A stretch of DNA of 64,000 nucleotides, taken from positions 66,335 to 130,334 of the forward strand of contig CAYQDB010000009.1 in NCBI GenBank assembly GCA_964416195.1, given 5' to 3'. The stretch is from CAYQDB01 sp964416195 (GTDB taxonomy: Bacteria > Zixibacteria > MSB-5A5 > GN15 > FEB-12). Below are positions 17,892 through 25,887 of this stretch, in pieces (position 1 is the first letter of the stretch; each line of letters starts with the position of its first letter). The notes beneath the pieces were generated by a model. It was not told the DNA's origin. It did not search any database and saw only the letters and a program-made list of their open reading frames with translations. Position numbers and translations under genes: made by a program.

Positions 17892-19310
17892 TCACGGCCG
17901 CTTTTTCGCCAGATGGATCGATGTCCTGTGTAGGTCGTGAGCAGCTTCCATGAGTGACTCGGAGATGACAGGATGCCCGAAGATGAGCGAGCCGAGTTGG
18001 GTAACGGTCAATCCCTGATTAATCGCCAGGGCTGCGGTGTGGATTATTTCCGTGGCGTGAGTACCGACGATATGGACGCCTAATAACTTATCAGTTTTCT
18101 TATCACCTATGACCTTGGCTTCTCCGGCGATTTCGTTCTCGGCATGCGCCTTGCCCAATGCCCTGATCGGAAACTTGCCGACCGAGATATCATATTTTTC
18201 AGCCGCCTGTGCTTCCGTCAAGCCAACTGAACCGACTTCCGGGTAAGTGAAAATGACCGATGGTACACCCAGGTAGTTTTTCCTTACCGAGCCGCCAAAT
18301 GCGTTCTCTATTGCCACCGAGCCGTCATGCACCGCAGTATAGGCCAGTAGGATTTCACCGCGCACATCGCCAATGGCGTAGATGTTGTCGACAGTTGTTC
18401 GCATGTCAGGGCCGGTCTTGATAGAACCGTCCTTGTTCAGCCCTACGCCGATATCCTCTAACCCCAGGTCCTCGGTGTTGTAGGCGCGCCCGACGGCTAC
18501 CAGTACCTGCTCGGCTTCGACCGTTTTTCCGTTGGAAAGCCTGGCGGACATACCCTGTGATACTATCTCCACACTGTCAACGCTGGCTTTGGTATAGAGG
18601 GTGATCTTGCGTTTTTTCAGTTCCCGCTCGATAAGCCTGGAAGTGCCTTCGTCCTCCAACGGCAGGGCATGATCGAGCATCTCGACTACGGTCACCTGGA
18701 TATCCAGCAACGATAGCATGAACGCCCACTCACACCCGATTGCGCCAGCCCCGATTGTCAGCATTGACTGGGGAAGCTGCTCCAGTTCCAGGAGATGGTC
18801 GGAAGTTAGTATCGTTTTGCCATCGATGGGGAAAGCTGGAAGGCTGCGTGAACGGGAGCCTGTGGCGATGATGATATTGTCGGCTTGGAGTTGAGTCTCG
18901 TTTCCGTTACTGTCAATGACCATGACCTGGTTCCTTGCAGTGACTCTGCCACGCCCCTTGAAATAGGCAACGCCGTGGGATTTGAAGAGCTGTTCAATAC
19001 CTCCGACGAGCATGCCGACGATCCTGTCTTTGCGGGTTTTCATAGCCGGCCAGTCGTAGACCGGTGGCGTCGCCAGCTTGATGCCAAAACTTTTGGCTTC
19101 TTTCATTTTCTGGTACTGTATTGCAGAGGTGATAAGGGATTTTGAGGGAATGCATCCCAGGTTGAGGCAGACCCCGCCCAGCTTATCAACTTCCACCACC
19201 CCCACCTTGGCTCCCTTCATGGCCGCCCGGATACCGGCTGTATATCCGCCCGGTCCACCGCCAATTATCACAAGATTGTAATGTTCTATTTTGTCGACTC
19301 CTGGTTGCAC
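17892..19310 (-). CDS. lpdA: Dihydrolipoyl dehydrogenase (E3)
   Basis: This FAD/NAD disulfide oxidoreductase reoxidises dihydrolipoamide in 2-oxoacid dehydrogenase complexes or the glycine cleavage system. FAD binding is seen as LVIIGGGPGGYTAGIRAA, the redox-active disulfide as GGVCLNLGCIPSK, NAD binding as LTIGAGAIGCEWAFMLSLL, the second FAD motif as VDNIYAIGDV, and the C-terminal catalytic His-Glu as FGHPVISESLMEAAHD. Length (472) is normal. There are no E1 or E2 genes next to it, so partners are elsewhere. The upstream GTTGCACGGTTGC sequence offers no clear ribosome-binding site, so the start could be slightly internal at IEHYNLV. Confidence 0.95.
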   Translation of the reverse strand: MQPGVDKIEHYNLVIIGGGPGGYTAGIRAAMKGAKVGVVEVDKLGGVCLNLGCIPSKSLITSAIQYQKMKEAKSFGIKLATPPVYDWPAMKTRKDRIVGMLVGGIEQLFKSHGVAYFKGRGRVTARNQVMVIDSNGNETQLQADNIIIATGSRSRSLPAFPIDGKTILTSDHLLELEQLPQSMLTIGAGAIGCEWAFMLSLLDIQVTVVEMLDHALPLEDEGTSRLIERELKKRKITLYTKASVDSVEIVSQGMSARLSNGKTVEAEQVLVAVGRAYNTEDLGLEDIGVGLNKDGSIKTGPDMRTTVDNIYAIGDVRGEILLAYTAVHDGSVAIENAFGGSVRKNYLGVPSVIFTYPEVGSVGLTEAQAAEKYDISVGKFPIRALGKAHAENEIAGEAKVIGDKKTDKLLGVHIVGTHATEIIHTAALAINQGLTVTQLGSLIFGHPVISESLMEAAHDLHRTSIHLAKKRP

Positions 19311-19374
19311 GGTTGCTCTTGAATGCGTCCCAATTTACGTGATTTCGTTTGGTTGGCAAGAGTGACGTGCATAC

Positions 19375-19403
19375 AAAAAACCGGCCCCGAAATGGAGCCG
19401 GTT
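19375..19403 (-). terminator. Intrinsic terminator after the hypothetical lipoprotein gene
   Basis: A 10-bp stem with one G-U pair (19379-19388 with 19394-19403, AACCGGC core, loop ATTTC on the minus strand) is followed by a U run from the A tract at 19375-19380. It lies about 20 bases after the stop at 19424. Confidence 0.85.
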
Positions 19404-19423
19404 GTCGATTCGATTTGTCGATC

Positions 19424-19972
19424 TCATACGCCGGCGGTAAACGTAATGACTACCCGTACGGAATCTATGGTGTAGCCAGCTGAGCTGCCGCCGTTGCTTA
19501 CTCCGTAATAATGGAAAGCGCCGGCGTCAACCAGATTCTTGAGGGTTTCAACATTACGCAGATACTTAAACGATTGGCCGTAGGTGATGTGAGCCTGTAC
19601 GTCAGGGCCTGCTGCCAATGTCAAATCGTCAAGCACCTTGGTGGTGTTGGCCTCAACTCCAGATAGAGACGTGTATTGAGGGTGGCTGGCATCGTCAAGA
19701 TAAATGCTGAAGGTTTGTGATGTCGTCTCATGGTTTGTTACCCAGAGCTCGAAGCCAACTAGGTCGATATCTTTGATGTTGTCTTTATGATCCTTCCAGA
19801 CGTCATCATCGGTCAGATCAACGTAGTAGTAATAGAACTCTGACTGCGCCGTGAAGTCCTTGTCCGTGATAAAGATGATCGACACAAATGTTCCGCTTAG
19901 CAGACATCCGGCAAGAATCAGAAGGCAAACGGCTGCGCCGGCAATTCCGAACTTACTCCTGGAATAATTCAT
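19424..19972 (-). CDS. Hypothetical lipoprotein
   Basis: I do not recognise the family. An N-terminal signal ending in CLLILAGC (lipobox around Cys23) predicts a lipoprotein. The mature part (about 160 residues) is beta-rich with alternating hydrophobics (FELWVTNHETTSQTFSIYLD, VQAHITYGQSFKYL) and ends with a strand (DSVRVVITFTAGV), giving an immunoglobulin-like or jelly-roll impression. It follows the outer-membrane beta-barrel gene on the same strand after 12 bases, so the two are probably an operon that ends at the terminator 19375-19403. Confidence 0.7.
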   Translation of the reverse strand: MNYSRSKFGIAGAAVCLLILAGCLLSGTFVSIIFITDKDFTAQSEFYYYYVDLTDDDVWKDHKDNIKDIDLVGFELWVTNHETTSQTFSIYLDDASHPQYTSLSGVEANTTKVLDDLTLAAGPDVQAHITYGQSFKYLRNVETLKNLVDAGAFHYYGVSNGGSSAGYTIDSVRVVITFTAGV

Positions 19973-19984
19973 TCTTGCCGCCTC

Positions 19985-20530
19985 CTAATTTCCAAAGTAG
20001 TAGTTTAGACCGCCGGTAACGGAGGCTGACTTCTTCGATCCGCCGCCATCAGTCGGGATTACAACAAGCTTTCCTCGGACGTCGGCAGCGACTGCCGAGA
20101 TGAATCCAAGTTCGATACCGAATCCGGCCGACCAGCCGAAGTTGGTCTCGTCCTGCAGCGTCTGTTCCCTCTTGACTTTGTAGAACCCAGCTCCAAACAC
20201 TCCGTATGGCTTGATGCCAACAGTGCCAAAGCTGGCGCCGAGGATAGCATCTAGTCCATAGGCTGTAGTCTTGGAACCCTCAATATCAAGGAGGACCACG
20301 TCACTCTTTGGGTCGCCAAATTTGGTGAAATAGATACTGGGTTCCAGGGTGACGGCTGGGATTGCCTTGAGTCTCCCCCTGAGCCCAAAAACGGTCCCCT
20401 TGGCCTGGTCATCCTGAGCAATGGGATACTCAAGCCCGCCTGCAACCCCGATCCCGAAGGTGATTCCGCTCGCCAGCGCCGGCTGAGACAGCAGGATCAC
20501 CAGCAATAGTACTCTGAGTCCCTTTCTCAT
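19985..20530 (-). CDS. Outer-membrane beta-barrel protein
   Basis: A signal peptide (MRKGLRVLLLVILLSQPALA) precedes about 160 residues of alternating amphipathic strands: GITFGIGVAGGLEYPI, KAIPAVTLEPSIYFTKFGDP, IKPYGVFGAGFYKVKREQ, FGWSAGFGIELGFISAVAA, and a last strand ending in Asn after NYYFG. The pattern and size fit a small OmpX/OmpA-like eight-stranded barrel. No substrate or binding function can be assigned. It heads the two-gene unit with the lipoprotein at 19424 and is divergent from the polyamine operon. The 20531-20645 spacer contains no gene. Confidence 0.75.
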   Translation of the reverse strand: MRKGLRVLLLVILLSQPALASGITFGIGVAGGLEYPIAQDDQAKGTVFGLRGRLKAIPAVTLEPSIYFTKFGDPKSDVVLLDIEGSKTTAYGLDAILGASFGTVGIKPYGVFGAGFYKVKREQTLQDETNFGWSAGFGIELGFISAVAADVRGKLVVIPTDGGGSKKSASVTGGLNYYFGN

Positions 20531-20645
20531 TCAACCTCCATTGAGAGGACTGCCTATCAATCAAAACCAAAGCTATATACTTTTCCCAATTTGTCAACAA
20601 GAAATGAGGGTGGGCAAAAAAACCACGTGGCGGCTAAAATATCGC

Positions 20646-20673
20646 TTGACATACCTGTAGCATCGGTTATTTT
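20646..20673 (+). promoter_or_regulatory. Promoter of the polyamine operon
   Basis: TTGACA (20646-20651) and TATTTT (20668-20673) lie 16 bases apart on the plus strand. Transcription would begin near 20680, directly at the operator-like sites. Confidence 0.65.
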
Positions 20674-20680
20674 AGCTCGC

Positions 20681-20713
20681 TTTTATTAAACAAAATAGTA
20701 GCGTTTATTAAAC
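20681..20713 (+). promoter_or_regulatory. Probable XRE-cupin operator (two direct sites)
   Basis: Site A (20681-20691, TTTTATTAAAC) and site B (20703-20713, GTTTATTAAAC) are near-identical, and B is a perfect odd palindrome (GTTTA-T-TAAAC). Their centres are 22 bp apart, two helical turns, placing two dimers on one DNA face over the transcription start. Autoregulation by the adjacent XRE-cupin protein is inferred. Confidence 0.6.
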
Positions 20714-20740
20714 ACGAAATTAGGTCTAACTTGGAATCCG

Positions 20741-21283
20741 ATGAGACTGAGAACTGGTAGCAAAATAAAGTCCTTGCGGTTGGCCTCGGAGTTGACCCAG
20801 GAGGAACTGGCGAATCGAGCGCGGCTTACCAAGGGTTTCATTTCCCAGTTGGAAAATGACCAGACCTCGATTTCGCTGGACTCCCTGGCTGATATCCTTG
20901 ATGCTCTCGGCGTCAGCCTGTCAGAGTTTTTCTCAGACGCGGCTGAGGCGCAGGTGGTTTTCCGACCCTCGGAACGGGTGGCGGTCGATGGCAAAGGCGC
21001 CAGTAAATTCGAACTGCTGGTCCCCAGTTCGACTAACAACCTGATGGACCCGATCCTCGTCGATCTGCAACCGGGTGAGAGCCTTACAAACCAGGGTCCT
21101 CATTCGGGTGAGCAGTTTGGATATGTCCTGAAGGGGACAGCTACATTGAAAATCAATAAAAAGGTACTCAAGATACCGCGGCGGCACTGCTTTTACTTCA
21201 AGTCGGATCGGCCGCATGAGATTCTAAACAGTAGCGGTAGTGTGGTTTCTATCTTGTGGGTAACCTCACCGCCGCAGATGTAA
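20741..21283 (+). CDS. XRE-family regulator with C-terminal cupin sensor domain
   Basis: Residues 5-65 are an XRE helix-turn-helix (IKSLRLASELTQEELANRAR, LTKGFISQLENDQTSISLDS, LADILDALGVSLSEFF). Residues 105-175 are a cupin domain (VDLQPGESLTNQGPHSGEQF, GYVLKGTATLKINK, GDRPHEILN-like FKSDRPHEILNSS). This architecture is that of PuuR-type regulators that bind small amines or related metabolites. The gene starts a four-gene polyamine cluster with short spacings, so it is probably the local regulator and senses a polyamine or precursor. The upstream double palindrome is its probable operator. The start has no strong ribosome-binding site. Confidence 0.9.
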   Translation: MRLRTGSKIKSLRLASELTQEELANRARLTKGFISQLENDQTSISLDSLADILDALGVSLSEFFSDAAEAQVVFRPSERVAVDGKGASKFELLVPSSTNNLMDPILVDLQPGESLTNQGPHSGEQFGYVLKGTATLKINKKVLKIPRRHCFYFKSDRPHEILNSSGSVVSILWVTSPPQM

Positions 21284-21319
21284 TCTGTAACCTGAAACCG
21301 GACGAAGGAGGGATGGACA

Positions 21320-21736
21320 GTGAAGATTCTCGGACGACACCTTATCGCTGAGCTCTCCGACTGCAACAGTAACACTCTGGACAATCTGGAACTGCTCGAA
21401 CAATGCCTGAAAGACGCGGTCCGATTATCGGGAGCAACGATAGTTCGTTCGGTTTTCCACCGTTACAACCCTCAAGGCGTTTCCGGTGTAGTGGTTATTG
21501 CGGAGTCTCACTTATCAGTACATACCTGGCCGGAATACGGTTACGCTGCGGTCGATTTCTTCACCTGTGGGCCGAGCGTCGATCCCTACAAGGCGTTTGA
21601 CTATATCAGGGAGAAGCTCGATTCCCAGAATGCTCAGTTGACCGAGATGAATCGCGGTATACCTTCGGAATCTGATGAAGTGATTGACCACAAGCCGGCC
21701 CGGAGTCAGAATATGGCGGCTGCGCCCATTTCCTGA
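21320..21736 (+). CDS. speD: S-adenosylmethionine decarboxylase proenzyme
   Basis: SpeD makes decarboxylated SAM, the aminopropyl donor for spermidine. The small 138-residue type (Thermotoga-like class) is recognised by MKILGRHLIAELSDC and the self-cleavage region VVVIAESHLSVHTWPEYGYA, where Ser in HLS becomes the pyruvoyl cofactor; FFTCG carries the conserved Cys. The GTG start at 21320 has AAGGAGGG 7 bases upstream, which decides it over later ATGs. It lies 36 bases after the regulator and 14 bases before the decarboxylase. The last 25 residues are unusually basic and polar. Confidence 0.95.
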   Translation: MKILGRHLIAELSDCNSNTLDNLELLEQCLKDAVRLSGATIVRSVFHRYNPQGVSGVVVIAESHLSVHTWPEYGYAAVDFFTCGPSVDPYKAFDYIREKLDSQNAQLTEMNRGIPSESDEVIDHKPARSQNMAAAPIS

Positions 21737-21750
21737 TAAAGGAGTTTGCC

Positions 21751-22920
21751 ATGGCCCGCTCTGTGCACTTATCCGTCATGGAACAGCAGGTTCTGTCGAA
21801 AGGGGTAGACACCGGTTTACTCCGGGGTCTGCTTGCTCGCAAGGACTTGCAGACGCCGGTGCTTCTGCTGTCTCGTTCCCAGGTCGGTCGCAACTACCTG
21901 GCACTGAAAAAGGCCTTGCCGCGGGCGCAAATCCACTATGCGGTCAAACCCAACAACCATGGTGTGGTGCTTGGGGAAGTCTGTGGACACGGTGGGAACT
22001 TTGATGTCTGTTCGGCCGGTGAGATAGATGTGGTTATCAAGACCGGCATTAACCCGACGACGCTTGTCCATTCCCACCCGGTTAAGTCTATATCTGAATT
22101 TGACTACGCGGTCGGAAAGGGACTTGAGATTTTTGTTGTGGACAACCCTGAGGAAGTGAAGAAGCTGACCCGTTATTCCAACAAGAAGCTCAAGGTTCTT
22201 ATTCGTTTTCGGGCTCATGTCAACACCACTGCTGTGGTCAACCTTCAATACAAATTCGGCTGCAAGGAGGAAGAGGTCTTGCCTCTGGCGCGCATGATCG
22301 AACAGACGGGCCACGAGTTCTATGGGCTTTGTTTTCATGTCGGTTCGCAGTGCATATACAATGAGAATTATGTCAGAGCTATAGAGGTTGCCCATCGACT
22401 GATCAACGAGCTCGACTTGGCCGGTTTCGACATCCGTTTACTGGACATCGGAGGTGGCTTTCCGGTGGAATATGTCCATCCGTTACCGGATGTTGAGGAG
22501 TTCTGCCGTCCTATCGCCCGTGCTCTGGACAGGCATATCAGGCCGAGCATCAAGGTGATAAGCGAGCCGGGACGATTTATTGCCGCCAGTCCGGTGACAT
22601 TGATCTGTTCCATCATCGGGAAATCATATCGGGATGGAAAAGTCTGGTACTACCTTGATGACGGCTTGTACTCAACTTTTTCGGGAATAGTCTATGATCA
22701 CTGCCAGTACCCGGTCATCACCAACCACGAGGGCAAAGAGAGACTCTCTGTTCTCGCCGGTCCTACCTGTGATTCGTTTGATGTTATGTACGACGGCCTG
22801 ATGATACCCGAACATGAGATCGGCGACCGGATTGTCTTTACTGCGACCGGCGCCTACTGCGCGGTGTCCGGTTCCAACTTTAATGCCCTCCGTCGGCCTG
22901 AGTACATAATCACTGATTAA
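21751..22920 (+). CDS. Ornithine/lysine decarboxylase-like PLP enzyme (fold type III)
   Basis: This alanine-racemase-fold decarboxylase probably makes putrescine (or cadaverine). The PLP lysine lies in IHYAVKPNNHG; other family features are GNFDVCSAGEID, RFRAHVNTTAVVNLQYKFG, FYGLCFHVGSQ, LLDIGGGFPVEY, EPGRFIAA and the catalytic cysteine in GPTCDSFDVM, which is eukaryotic ODC-like rather than DAP- or carboxynorspermidine-decarboxylase-like. Length (389) is normal. Its place between speD and speE argues for ODC activity feeding SpeE. A bifunctional ornithine/lysine specificity is possible and cannot be excluded. The ATG has AAAGGAG 8 bases upstream. Confidence 0.9.
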   Translation: MARSVHLSVMEQQVLSKGVDTGLLRGLLARKDLQTPVLLLSRSQVGRNYLALKKALPRAQIHYAVKPNNHGVVLGEVCGHGGNFDVCSAGEIDVVIKTGINPTTLVHSHPVKSISEFDYAVGKGLEIFVVDNPEEVKKLTRYSNKKLKVLIRFRAHVNTTAVVNLQYKFGCKEEEVLPLARMIEQTGHEFYGLCFHVGSQCIYNENYVRAIEVAHRLINELDLAGFDIRLLDIGGGFPVEYVHPLPDVEEFCRPIARALDRHIRPSIKVISEPGRFIAASPVTLICSIIGKSYRDGKVWYYLDDGLYSTFSGIVYDHCQYPVITNHEGKERLSVLAGPTCDSFDVMYDGLMIPEHEIGDRIVFTATGAYCAVSGSNFNALRRPEYIITD

Positions 22921-22928
22921 GGCCTATA

Positions 22929-23819
22929 ATGGAAAAAAGAATCGAGGACCTGTACATCACCGAAGAGGGGATGCACGACCTGTGGAATGTCTGGTACAGC
23001 GAGCTGCACAACGGCTTGTCAGGTTTCACAGTCAAGGTTGAGCGTATCATCGAATCGACCGAGTCGCAGTTCCAGCGGATTGATGTCTTGGACACCAAAG
23101 ATTTCGGCAAGATGCTGGCTCTGTATGGATCGCTGATGATCTGCGACAATGATAATAACTCATACAACGAGATGCTGGCCCATGTCCCCCTCTTTGTGCA
23201 TCCGGCTCCTGAGAAAGTCCTCATAGTCGGTGGCGGCGACTGCGGGACGCTTACGGAAGTCATGCGCCATCCGGAGGTAGAGTCGTGCGTCATGTGCGAG
23301 ATTGACAAGATGGTGGTGGAGACAGTCCGGAAGCATTTCCCCTACCTTGCCAAAGGACTCGATGATTCCCGCGCTACCATCATGTATCATGACGGCAAGG
23401 CTTTTATCAGGGATACCGAGGATCGCTTTGACGTTATTCTTCTTGACCTATCCGACCCGGTCGGCCCGGCTGCTGACCTCTTTCAGAAGGCCTTCCACCA
23501 GCAGGTGTTTGAATGCCTTAGCGAAGACGGCGTCATGGTAGCGCAATCTGAGTCGCCGTTTTACAACAAAGAAACCGTCAGTACGATATTTAGAAATCTT
23601 CGCGAGATTTTTCCGATTGTGAGAATGTATACATGCTACATGCCCATATATCCATCAGGTATCTGGTCATTTGCCTTCTGCAGTAAGAAGTATGACCCGC
23701 TTGCCGATTTCGATGAGAAGCGATACACACGGCTGAATCTGACCACCCGTTACTACAACGCCGAAACGCACCGGGGGGCATTTATGTTGCCGGAGTTTAT
23801 CAAGAAACTGCTCGAATGA
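22929..23819 (+). CDS. speE: Spermidine synthase
   Basis: SpeE transfers the aminopropyl group of decarboxylated SAM to putrescine. Motifs are YNEMLAHVPLFVHPAPEKVL, the glycine-rich SAM site IVGGGDCGTLTEVMRHPEV, CEIDKMVVETVRKHFP, DGKAFIRD, and LLDLSDPVGPAADLF, where Ser replaces the more usual Thr/Ser of D-S/T-x-DPxGPA; then SESPFYNKE and YPSGIWSFAFCSK. Length (296) is normal. It starts 8 bases after the decarboxylase stop and completes the ornithine to putrescine to spermidine pathway in this operon. A terminator-like hairpin lies at 24078-24111. Confidence 0.95.
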   Translation: MEKRIEDLYITEEGMHDLWNVWYSELHNGLSGFTVKVERIIESTESQFQRIDVLDTKDFGKMLALYGSLMICDNDNNSYNEMLAHVPLFVHPAPEKVLIVGGGDCGTLTEVMRHPEVESCVMCEIDKMVVETVRKHFPYLAKGLDDSRATIMYHDGKAFIRDTEDRFDVILLDLSDPVGPAADLFQKAFHQQVFECLSEDGVMVAQSESPFYNKETVSTIFRNLREIFPIVRMYTCYMPIYPSGIWSFAFCSKKYDPLADFDEKRYTRLNLTTRYYNAETHRGAFMLPEFIKKLLE

Positions 23820-23902
23820 GGGCAGGTGCGGCACCCATGCAAGAGTTCCCGATTCCTACTAATTCATATTGAAATTGGAGCAGATGTGGAGAGGCTGTCC
23901 TA

Positions 23903-24010
23903 AAAGGTGTCCATTCCTGCTCGAGTAAGGTGGGCTTGTCTCCCGCCAATTGACGGCGGACGTAAAGCCCGCCGCTACGCGGAGTCGGCGAGCTATGACT
24001 TCACTTGGTG
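23903..24010. repeat. Dispersed about 110-bp repeat, copy 1
   Basis: This segment matches, in the opposite orientation, 63177-63297 along nearly its whole length (AAAGGTGTCC start, GACGTAAAGCCCGCCGCTAC core, TGACTTCACTTGGTG end) with a few small indels. It contains nested GC-rich inverted repeats (GCGGGCTTTACGTC region). The rest of the 23820-24118 spacer shows only the terminator below. Confidence 0.75.
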
Positions 24011-24077
24011 TGAGCACGTGAATGTTAGGATGAAACTTATGGGACAGCCTCCAAGCGGTGGGCACCCAGGTAAAATC

Positions 24078-24111
24078 AAAGCGGGTGAATTGTCTAAAAT
24101 CCACCCGCTTT
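24078..24111 (-). terminator. Intrinsic terminator between speE and the DUF5684 gene
   Basis: A perfect 10-bp stem (24078-24087 with 24102-24111, AAAGCGGGTG arm, 14-nt loop) sits 8 bases beyond the stop of the minus-strand gene ending at 24119. Uridines follow on the minus strand; it could also stop speE transcripts from the other side. Confidence 0.75.
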
Positions 24112-24118
24112 GGAAGCT

Positions 24119-24538
24119 TTAGCCAACCTGTGTGGGTTGACGGGATACAGGTTTTTCGGGCGGAAAATGGCTTGGACTCGGAGGGCCGCTGAAAGCCAGC
24201 ACGCCAATTGAGACAAAGTTGATGAATGGTAAAATTGTCAAAAATCCCCAAACCAGCGGCTGACTGCATAGCTTGGCAACATCAATCCACATGACAGCAA
24301 GGATGATGATATTTACCAGGGGCACCAGGCAAAACAGGAACCAGTACCACGGCCTGTTTGCCATCTTGACTAGCAGAAGGGTGTTTAGAATCGGGATAAA
24401 AGCCCACCAGGCGTTTTGGCTTTGTCCCGTCTTCTGAGCGATCTTGAACTGAGCATAGGCAAAATACAGATAGGCGACCAGGATCACCAGCCACATTACT
24501 GCACCAATGCCGCCACCATCGTAGGTTGTTTCGTACAT
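24119..24538 (-). CDS. DUF5684-like multi-pass membrane protein
   Basis: A 139-residue protein with four hydrophobic segments (VMWLVILVAYLYFAYAQFKI, WAFIPILNTLLLVKMA, PWYWFLFCLVPLVNIIILAV, PLVWGFLTILPFINFVSIGV) and the family-like W-W-A-F-I-P-I-x-N pattern that also appears in signal-peptidase I-associated proteins. The C-terminal 20 residues are Pro/Ser rich and cytoplasmic or periplasmic. Function is unknown. The ATG has AAGGAGG 8 bases upstream. It is convergent with speE and ends at the shared terminator. Confidence 0.75.
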   Translation of the reverse strand: MYETTYDGGGIGAVMWLVILVAYLYFAYAQFKIAQKTGQSQNAWWAFIPILNTLLLVKMANRPWYWFLFCLVPLVNIIILAVMWIDVAKLCSQPLVWGFLTILPFINFVSIGVLAFSGPPSPSHFPPEKPVSRQPTQVG

Positions 24539-24882
24539 AGCCTGTTCCTCCTTGAAGAAACCTCTTAATTTGTGACAAAAGGTGTCAAGAATCTGATACT
24601 ATTCTTATTTCGTCCATTTCTGAATGGAGCTTGAGGTCTTTTTCCCGATGCAGAAGATTTATGGACAGAATATGATTTGCGCCCTCGTTGATCTACTCAG
24701 TCTGCCGGGAAATCCGAAGCTTGGATTGCATGATAAATGAACAGCAGTTGAAATGAAAATACGCTGACTTGTAAACGCTTGTGATTGTTCTTTTCTTGAC
24801 CTATTATGGCGATGATCGATGAGACGCCGAGAGTTTGTGCGGCACCCTTTTTGTGCCCCCCGTAACAGGAGTTTACAATGAA
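24539..24882. other. Divergent intergenic region, nothing clear
   Basis: AT-rich sequence with a small GGCAC-loop-GTGCC hairpin at 24841-24857 just before the start of the next plus-strand gene. No promoter is convincing and no gene is visible. Confidence 0.4.
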
Positions 24883-25740
24883 ATGAGAAGACTCGTTCCG
24901 TACAGAAATACAATCTTTTTTCTCAGTTCTCTATTGTCGGTAGCCTTATTGGCAGGTTGCGCCCCGCAGAAGGCTGTCAGGGAAGTCGCGGAGCTTTGTT
25001 ATCCGTATGACGCCAGTGTTGAGGTGAACAATCGGCAGATGACGGTTGCCTGGAGAACGAACTGTCATCGGCTGATGAGCGGTTATTTCATCTACATCAG
25101 TAAAGAGCCTCTGGTGGAGAAATATCCCGGCACAGAAATGCCTGCGTCGGTTATTCCGTTTAATCATATCCCTTTCCCCGGTGACACCAACCCTGAGGAT
25201 GAAATTGAGCATTTTGTTGCCGAAGGTCTTAACAATGGTGTGAAGTATTACGTTTCTGTCCGGGTGGTTAATCCCGACCGGACCCTATCAAAACCCTCCA
25301 ATGAAGTAGCGGTGGTCTGTGGGCCAAGAGGGGAGATGCATCTTTCGATACGGTACAAGTCTGACAAAGACGGCTTCTCGTTTGAGAAAAATACACCTGT
25401 TCGGGCTGACGATCTCGACAACGATCTCTATTTCCACTCCAGGGACGGCAATGACTACCTCGTCTCACCGAATCGTCTTGACGGTTTCTTGAAGGCCAAC
25501 AAGTTCCTGGTGCTGCCGTTCAAGGGGGATTTTGACCAGGTTAAAATGAAGCTGCCAACTCTCGGCAAAAATCCTGACAGCGATCGTGTGGTTGTCAGAG
25601 AGGGTAACTGGGTGTATATCCTTACATCTGAAAACAAGTATGCTTTGGTGAAAGTACTGAGTGTCAGTGGAGAGGGGGAGCGCCGGAGCCTGAAGTTGTT
25701 TTATGCCTATTCACCGCTGAGTAACGAAGCTATCTTCTGA
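24883..25740 (+). CDS. Lipoprotein with fibronectin type III-like region
   Basis: The signal MRRLVPYRNTIFFLSSLLSV followed by ALLAGC gives a lipobox near Cys26. Residues 40-150 resemble a fibronectin type III fold (VEVNNRQMTVAWRTNCHRLM, SGYFIYISKEPLVEKY, VKYYVSVRVVNPDRTLSKPS). The C-terminal half contains a short SH3-like end (RVVVREGNWVYILTSENKYA, LVKVLSVSGEGERRSLKLFY) that may bind another envelope component. Function is unknown. AGGAG lies 11 bases before the ATG, somewhat far; a two-codon ATG-AAA-TGA frame overlaps the start. It precedes nadE by about 150 bases. Confidence 0.7.
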   Translation: MRRLVPYRNTIFFLSSLLSVALLAGCAPQKAVREVAELCYPYDASVEVNNRQMTVAWRTNCHRLMSGYFIYISKEPLVEKYPGTEMPASVIPFNHIPFPGDTNPEDEIEHFVAEGLNNGVKYYVSVRVVNPDRTLSKPSNEVAVVCGPRGEMHLSIRYKSDKDGFSFEKNTPVRADDLDNDLYFHSRDGNDYLVSPNRLDGFLKANKFLVLPFKGDFDQVKMKLPTLGKNPDSDRVVVREGNWVYILTSENKYALVKVLSVSGEGERRSLKLFYAYSPLSNEAIF

Positions 25741-25887
25741 AGCAAGGACTCTTTTCGGGAAAGCCTGTCATCAAGCCGGAGGGAAAGCAAACCGATAATG
25801 AGAAACAGGGCCGAAGACCTCAGGTGAGACCAAGGAAGGAAGGGATCGAATCTGTAATGATATCAATCATACAAGGGGAAAGATGCG

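Noticed and set aside
23820..24118. CRISPR-like array suspected from repeated GC-rich blocks
   Set aside because: Blocks are palindromic, irregularly spaced and nested; no constant direct repeats with unique spacers are present.
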